From positions 1 to 41,043 of the forward strand of contig NZ_BCNQ01000028.1 in assembly GCF_001515525.1 (NCBI RefSeq): a stretch of DNA of 41,043 nucleotides, read 5' to 3'. The notes under the pieces were generated by a model. It had not been told where the DNA came from. It worked only from the letters and a program-made list of their open reading frames with translations, and did not search any database. This document shows, piece after piece, positions 34,807 through 41,043 of the stretch; the stretch's first letter is position 1, and every line of letters begins with the position of its first letter. Made by a program: the position numbers and the translations under genes. The stretch comes from Piscicoccus intestinalis NBRC 104926. Lineage in GTDB: Bacteria; Actinomycetota; Actinomycetes; Actinomycetales; Dermatophilaceae.

Positions 34807-35331
34807 TCAGTCGCGGAAATCGCGATGCGAATCCGGCCCGTAGGCCTCGCCCGCGGCGTACGGTTCGTCACCCGAATCGTCGGGCGGATCGACGCGGCAC
34901 ATCGATTGCACCCACAATCCGACGACGCCGAGCGCGCCGCCCGAGGCGGCCACGGCCAGCGCGCTGAGCGCGGCGGCCCGCACCGACGACGCGTCGATAT
35001 CCGGCAGGGCGACCCCCGCGTACGCCAGGTAGCCCCCGGCCACCAGGCCCCCCGTCAGCGCGCACGCCTGCGCCAGGCGCAGCACCCGGTAGGCCGCCAG
35101 TGGTTCCAGCGGCTTTCGCGCGGTCTGCCGCACGGTCGCGCGGACGCGCCGGCCGGCCAGGGCCAGCCCGACACACACCACGAGCAGCACCACCGCCACA
35201 GCCCACGAGACCGGCGGCAGCGTCGCGTCACGCCGGAACGACCACGAGAGCACCAGATAGGCGATCCCCCCGGCCGCCACCGCGGCGGTCAGCACGTCGC
35301 GCACCCGCACCCCGTGCTCGCGCAGACTCAT
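34807..35331 (-). CDS. DUF3180 family membrane protein
   Basis: The 174-residue protein has about four hydrophobic segments: VLTAAVAAGGIAYLVL, VSWAVAVVLLVVCVGLAL, ALTGGLVAGGYLAY and ALSALAVAASGGALGVVGLW, then a hydrophilic tail. It corresponds to the Rv3605c position after folK. Function is unknown. The ATG at 35331 overlaps the folBK stop by 4 nt. Confidence 0.87.
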   Translation of the reverse strand: MSLREHGVRVRDVLTAAVAAGGIAYLVLSWSFRRDATLPPVSWAVAVVLLVVCVGLALAGRRVRATVRQTARKPLEPLAAYRVLRLAQACALTGGLVAGGYLAYAGVALPDIDASSVRAAALSALAVAASGGALGVVGLWVQSMCRVDPPDDSGDEPYAAGEAYGPDSHRDFRD

Positions 35332-36461
35332 CGCGGCCGTCCCGTCTCGATGGCGCCGTGCTCTTCGGCGACCGCATCGGTGCCCGTGCCCGTGCCGCTG
35401 TTGATCTCGAGGGGAGCCGGCAGCTCGCCGATGCGCCGCACGAAGCGGGCCGCGGCGGCCGGCCACGCCGGTGCCGGCCGCAGCCCGTCGAGCTCGGGCG
35501 CCGGAACGCCTGCGTCGGCCAGGAACTCGCGGACCGCCTCCGGCTCGACGAACGCCCAGGGGCCGATGACGAAGGCCCGCTCGGCGGCACCCGGGTGCGG
35601 CAGCCGCACAGCGCCGTCGAGCCGCAGCGAGCCGGCGGCACCGCGCACCTGCACGAGGTCGAGGTCGAGGGTGCGCGGACCCCAGCGCCGCGCGCGGACC
35701 CTCCCGTGGTCGGCCTCGATCTCATGGAGCCGGGCCAGCAGCGTGCGCGGGTGCAGGTCGGTGCGCAGCACGGCCACCGCGTTCAGGTAACCGGGCCCGG
35801 CGGCGCCGCCGAGCGCATCAGAGGCATCAGGAGCATCAGGAGCATCAGAGGCGAACGGGGTACCAGGGTCCGTCGGCAAGGGCATCGGGTCGGACGCCAC
35901 GAGCGGCGAGAGCGCCCGCAGGCTCGTGCCGGGCAGGGCGTCGAGCGCGAGCGCGGCCGACGCCAGGGTGTCGGCGACGCCTCCCGCCACCTCGCCCGTG
36001 CCGACTCCGCCGCCGGCTCCGGTTCCGACCTCGGTTCCGACGTCGGAACCGACTCTGGGCAGGTTGCCGCCGAGCGCGACGACGGCAGTGCGGCCCTGGC
36101 CGCGACGCACCCGCACGGCGACGTCACCGAACTCCACCCCGACAGGCGCCTGCGGCTTGTGCACGGTCACGGTGGCCGCCTCGACCAACTCGTGCCGCAG
36201 GCAGTCCCCGGCGATGAGGTGCGCGAGCCGCTCGATGAGGTCGACCCCGGGACCGGTGAGGCGGGCGACGATGTCGGCGGCCACGTCGGCGTAGCTCGTC
36301 GTGTCCCCGAGGGCGTCGCTGGCTCCGGCCCAGCTCAGGTCGGTCTCGAGATCGACGTCGACGACGAACGGCTGCGGCTCGACCTTCTCGTGGGCCAGCA
36401 CGCCGTGCCTGCCATTCGCGCGCACCCCGCGCAGCTCGACGACGTCGCGGCCCGGGCTCAC
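35328..36461 (-). CDS. folK: Bifunctional dihydroneopterin aldolase / HPPK (FolB-FolK fusion)
   Basis: The 377-residue protein carries FolB at about 1-118 (VELRGVRANGRHGVLAHEK, LIERLAHLIAGDCL) and FolK from about 123 (VVALGGNLPRVGSD; ARRWGPRTLDLDLV; RLPHPGAAERAFVIGPW). FolB cleaves dihydroneopterin to hydroxymethyl-dihydropterin and FolK pyrophosphorylates it for FolP. FolK holds a Gly/Val/Thr-rich insertion after its first strand and an Asp-Ala-Pro repeat at SDAPDAPDASDA. The GTG at 36461 overlaps the folP stop by 4 nt. The two genes are separate in mycobacteria. Confidence 0.93.
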   Translation of the reverse strand: MSPGRDVVELRGVRANGRHGVLAHEKVEPQPFVVDVDLETDLSWAGASDALGDTTSYADVAADIVARLTGPGVDLIERLAHLIAGDCLRHELVEAATVTVHKPQAPVGVEFGDVAVRVRRGQGRTAVVALGGNLPRVGSDVGTEVGTGAGGGVGTGEVAGGVADTLASAALALDALPGTSLRALSPLVASDPMPLPTDPGTPFASDAPDAPDASDALGGAAGPGYLNAVAVLRTDLHPRTLLARLHEIEADHGRVRARRWGPRTLDLDLVQVRGAAGSLRLDGAVRLPHPGAAERAFVIGPWAFVEPEAVREFLADAGVPAPELDGLRPAPAWPAAAARFVRRIGELPAPLEINSGTGTGTDAVAEEHGAIETGRPR

Positions 36462-37447
36462 GCGCCCTCCCCCGGTGCCATCGGGTGATCCATTACCGGC
36501 TGACAGGGTTGACCGGTGTGCCAGGCGACCGCGTCGGCGACCCGCAAGACGCTGCGGGACATCCGCACGTCGTGCACCCGCACGCACCACACTCCGGCCT
36601 GCGCACACAGCAGCGTGATTGCGGCGGTGGCGGCCTCCCGACGCTCCGGCGGCGCGGGCGACCCATCGGCGCCCGCCTCCAACGCACCGAGGAAGCTCTT
36701 GCGGGATGCCCCGACGAGCACGCGGAAGCCGAGGGCCCCGAGCCGGTCGAGATGGGCGAGCAAGGTCCAGTTGTGCTCGGCGGTCTTGGCGAACCCGAGC
36801 CCGGGATCGAGCACGATCCGGGCCGGGTCGACCCCGGCGGAGGCCAACGCGTCGACGCGGTCGAGCAGCTCGTCGCCGACCTCGCGCACCACATCGTCGT
36901 ACACGGCCCGCTGCTGCATGCGGTCGCTGTGCCCGCGCCAGTGCATCGCGACGAACTCCACGCCGAGGTCGGCGCTCTGCGCGATGACCCGCGCCATGTC
37001 CGGGTCGGCGAGCCCGCCGCTGACGTCGTTGACGACGCGGGCGCCGGCCTCGATCGCGGCGGCGGCGACACGAGCTCGCATCGTGTCGATGGAGACCGTC
37101 ACGCGCTGATTCCCGAGGCCGGCGTCCGACGTGAGCCGACGGATGACGGGCACCGTGCGGCGCAGCTCCTCCTCGACGTCGGGGCGCGCAGCCCCGGGTC
37201 GGGTCGACTCGCCCCCGATGTCGAGAATGGCGGCGCCATCAGCGACGAGCTGCACTCCGTGCGCGACCGCGTTGCTCTCGCTGTACCAGCGGCCCCCGTC
37301 GCTGAACGAGTCCGGCGTGACGTTGATGACGCCCATGAGCAGCGGCCCGGAGCCGGTGCTTTGCAGCGAGGTCGGGTGCGTCGCAGGGTTGCCCGCCCCG
37401 CAAGGGCCGCGCGAGGTGCCGGTGTCGCCCGTGGACATCGCGGTCAC
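36458..37447 (-). CDS. folP: Dihydropteroate synthase
   Basis: FolP joins pterin pyrophosphate and p-aminobenzoate; it is the sulfonamide target. The 329-residue protein shows [46 protein letters not shown] and GASRKSFLG. The start is ambiguous: GTG at 37447 makes the same 4-nt GTGA overlap used by the neighbouring genes, while ATG at 37438 would give 326 residues. The first 30 residues are poorly conserved. Confidence 0.95.
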   Translation of the reverse strand: MTAMSTGDTGTSRGPCGAGNPATHPTSLQSTGSGPLLMGVINVTPDSFSDGGRWYSESNAVAHGVQLVADGAAILDIGGESTRPGAARPDVEEELRRTVPVIRRLTSDAGLGNQRVTVSIDTMRARVAAAAIEAGARVVNDVSGGLADPDMARVIAQSADLGVEFVAMHWRGHSDRMQQRAVYDDVVREVGDELLDRVDALASAGVDPARIVLDPGLGFAKTAEHNWTLLAHLDRLGALGFRVLVGASRKSFLGALEAGADGSPAPPERREAATAAITLLCAQAGVWCVRVHDVRMSRSVLRVADAVAWHTGQPCQPVMDHPMAPGEGA

Positions 37448-38050
37448 CGGGAGCTGCTGCGCAGCACGAGGCTCATCGCCTCGGCGCGGGTGGCCGGCCG
37501 TCGCAGGATGCCCCGCACCGCGGAGGTGATCGTGCGGGCTCCGGGCTTGCGCACGCCGCGCATCGACATGCACAGGTGCTCGCACTCGAGCACGACGATG
37601 ACGCCGCGGGCCTGCAGATGCTCGACGAGCGCGTCGGCGACCTGCGTCGTCAGCCGTTCCTGCACCTGCGGGCGGCGGGCGTACACGTCGACGAGCCGGG
37701 CCAGCTTGCTCAGCCCGGTCACCCGCCCGCGCGTCGAGGGGATGTAGCCGATGTGCGCGACGCCGTGGAACGGCACGAGATGGTGCTCGCACGTGCTGTA
37801 CAGCTCGATGTCCCGCACGAGCACCATCTCGTCGTGGTCGATCTCGAACTGGGTGGCGAGCAGCTCCTCCGGATCTTGGCTCAGCCCCGAGAAGATCTCC
37901 TCGTAGCTGCGCGCGACCCGGGCGGGGGTGTCCCGCAGCCCGTCCCGGTCGGGGTCCTCCCCGATGGCGAGCAGGATCTCGCGGACGGCGGCCTCGATCC
38001 GCGGCCGGTCGACCCGGCGCGGCACGAGGTCACCTTCCGATGCGTCCGCC

Positions 38051-38073
<23 letters not shown>
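37444..38073 (-). CDS. folE: GTP cyclohydrolase I
   Basis: FolE opens GTP to dihydroneopterin triphosphate, the first folate step. The 209-residue protein has the zinc ligands in [12 protein letters not shown] and [12 protein letters not shown], and the substrate region [19 protein letters not shown]. The ATG at 38073 lies inside the end of ftsH (23-nt overlap); a GTG two codons earlier is possible. Confidence 0.97.
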
Positions 38074-40081
<2,008 letters not shown>

Positions 40082-40164
40082 CGATGTTTCGGAGCGAACA
40101 CGCCCCGGTCCTTCCTCATCGTCCTCGTCCGTCGTCGGGTCCCGGCCGGCGATCCATCAATGCG

Positions 40165-40191
40165 CAACGTCCGCGTTGACCGGCGTGTTCC
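40165..40191 (-). promoter_or_regulatory. SigH/sigma-R-type promoter of ftsH
   Basis: GGAACA (40186-40191) and CGTTG (40165-40169) are 16 nt apart on the minus strand, identical in both hexamer and spacer to the clpC element. Start about 40158, leader about 77 nt. Confidence 0.65.
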
Positions 40192-40217
40192 TGCGGTTGG
40201 CTCGCCCGTCGTCGTCG

Positions 40218-40769
40218 TCACGAGTACACGTGCGGAGCCAGTGTGCCCACGCAGCGCAGGTTGCGATACCGCTCCGCATAGTCGAGGCCGTACCCGACGA
40301 CGAACTCGTTGGGGATGTCGAAGCCGACGTATTTCACGTCGACCTCGACCTTGGCGGCGTCGGGCTTGCGCAGCAGGGTGCAGACCTCGACGCTGGCGGC
40401 GTGCCGCGAGGCGAGGTTCGCCTTGATCCAGCTCAGCGTCAGACCGGAGTCGACGATGTCCTCGACGATGAGCACGTGCTTGTCGGTGATGTCGGTGTCG
40501 AGATCCTTGAGGATGCGCACGACACCCGAGCTCTTCGTGCCCGAGCCGTACGAGGAGATCGCCATCCAGTCCATCGGCACCGTGCCCGGCAGCGCCCGCA
40601 TGAGATCGGCCATGACGAGCACCGCCCCCTTGAGCACGCCGACGAGCAGCACGTCCTTGCCCTCGTAGTCGGCCCAGATCTGCTGAGCCAGTTCGTCGAG
40701 TCGGTCCCAGATCTGCTCCTGCGTCAGCAGCACCTTCTCCAGGTCCGAGCCCATGTGTTCGGTGTCCAC
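40218..40769 (-). CDS. hpt: Hypoxanthine phosphoribosyltransferase
   Basis: Hpt salvages hypoxanthine and guanine with PRPP. The 183-residue protein contains [31 protein letters not shown] and the PRPP-binding [14 protein letters not shown], and ends in the usual [18 protein letters not shown] region. The GTG at 40769 is preferred: GGGAGA lies 5 nt upstream and the resulting N terminus ([15 protein letters not shown]) matches relatives; the ATG at 40754 lacks a ribosome binding site. It keeps the tilS-hpt-ftsH order. Confidence 0.95.
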   Translation of the reverse strand: MDTEHMGSDLEKVLLTQEQIWDRLDELAQQIWADYEGKDVLLVGVLKGAVLVMADLMRALPGTVPMDWMAISSYGSGTKSSGVVRILKDLDTDITDKHVLIVEDIVDSGLTLSWIKANLASRHAASVEVCTLLRKPDAAKVEVDVKYVGFDIPNEFVVGYGLDYAERYRNLRCVGTLAPHVYS

Positions 40770-40795
40770 CGTGTCTCCCGTGTCTGCCGTGTCTG
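40769..40795. repeat. 9-bp tandem repeat at the hpt start
   Basis: CCGTGTCTC, CCGTGTCTG and CCGTGTCTG follow each other. On the minus strand the repeat supplies the GGGAGA ribosome binding site, so repeat number could influence hpt translation. Confidence 0.6.
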
Positions 40796-40860
40796 TGCCG
40801 TGGCTTGCTCGTCGGACATCTCTGCTGCGGCTGCGCACCCGCTGCCCCGGGCGCCTGCCG

Positions 40861-41043
40861 CTATTCAACCCGACCTGGCGCCGCGAGATGGATCCGGTCC
40901 GCCGACCGGTTCACCGTCCAGCCTCCCGGCAGAGAGGCCGGTCCGCGGTTCGCGGCGACCAACAGCGCCTCGATCGCCTCGACATGTGTGCGGCTCAGGC
41001 GGCCCGCGCCGGCCCGGGCGCACAGCAGGCGCAGCAGCCGGCC
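40861..41043 (-). CDS. tilS: tRNA(Ile)-lysidine synthase, C-terminal end (partial)
   Basis: An open frame enters from the right edge and ends at TAG (40861-40863) after 60 residues: [20 protein letters not shown], then [20 protein letters not shown] and ending LAAPGRVE. This resembles the TilS substrate-binding end (arginine-rich helix, then LPGG). TilS modifies the AUA-reading tRNA. Its place next to hpt supports the call; the catalytic part lies outside the window. Confidence 0.75.
   Translation of the reverse strand, partial: GRLLRLLCARAGAGRLSRTHVEAIEALLVAANRGPASLPGGWTVNRSADRIHLAAPGRVE

Noticed and set aside
40754-40868. A longer hpt starting at TTG 40868
   Set aside because: The extension would be Arg/Ser-rich, would overlap the tilS stop and lacks a ribosome binding site.

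Overview
The window is chromosomal DNA of a very GC-rich Gram-positive bacterium of the Actinomycetota. Gene content and order resemble Micrococcales such as the Dermacoccaceae or Intrasporangiaceae, but family and genus cannot be fixed from the sequence alone. The lineage markers are Lsr2, the bifunctional LysX, the 32-residue ribosomal protein bS22, a DisA-RadA pair, ClpC1-type ClpC, a rex-hemA-hemC-hemD-hemB operon and GTG/TTG starts. I saw no insertion sequence, prophage, CRISPR array, tRNA or rRNA.

Left block (1-15200, all minus strand). A translationally coupled rex-hemA-hemC-(mini-ORF)-hemD-hemB operon makes the tetrapyrrole precursor and carries its own NADH-sensing repressor. Upstream lie a glutaredoxin-like protein, an acyltransferase/epimerase pair, bS22, an AcuC-type deacetylase, a GNAT acetyltransferase, a frameshifted proC, a proline dehydrogenase, a TIM-barrel isomerase and a Ppx/GppA phosphatase. 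This follows, with additions, the order known from mycobacteria around proC-hemB (Rv0495c-Rv0512).

Middle block (15250-22990). A cysteine-rich protein overlaps a SAM methyltransferase; a small acidic protein and a flavin reductase follow on the other strand. Then radA, disA and mutY form a genome-maintenance group, with a putative DNA-damage (RecA-NDp/PafBC type) promoter directly in front of radA. The last gene is an alpha/beta-hydrolase-fold protein without its catalytic residues. Two hairpins separate it from clpC.

Right block (23066-41043). This corresponds to the mycobacterial clpC1-lsr2-lysS-pan-fol-ftsH-hpt-tilS order, but panC, panD and lysS are absent. lysX stands where lysS would be expected, and a divergent NHEJ pair (ku, and ligD split into ligase and polymerase genes) lies between lysX and lsr2. 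The ftsH-folE-folP-folBK-DUF3180 genes overlap by 4-23 nt. hpt and the 3' end of tilS close the window.

Regulation visible in the sequence: clpC has a stacked array of a ClgR-like box, a HAIR (HspR) element and a SigH/sigma-R-type promoter. ftsH has the same SigH-type promoter (GGAACA-N16-CGTTG). At least six genes have a TANNNT -10 element 6-7 nt before the start codon, which predicts leaderless mRNAs.
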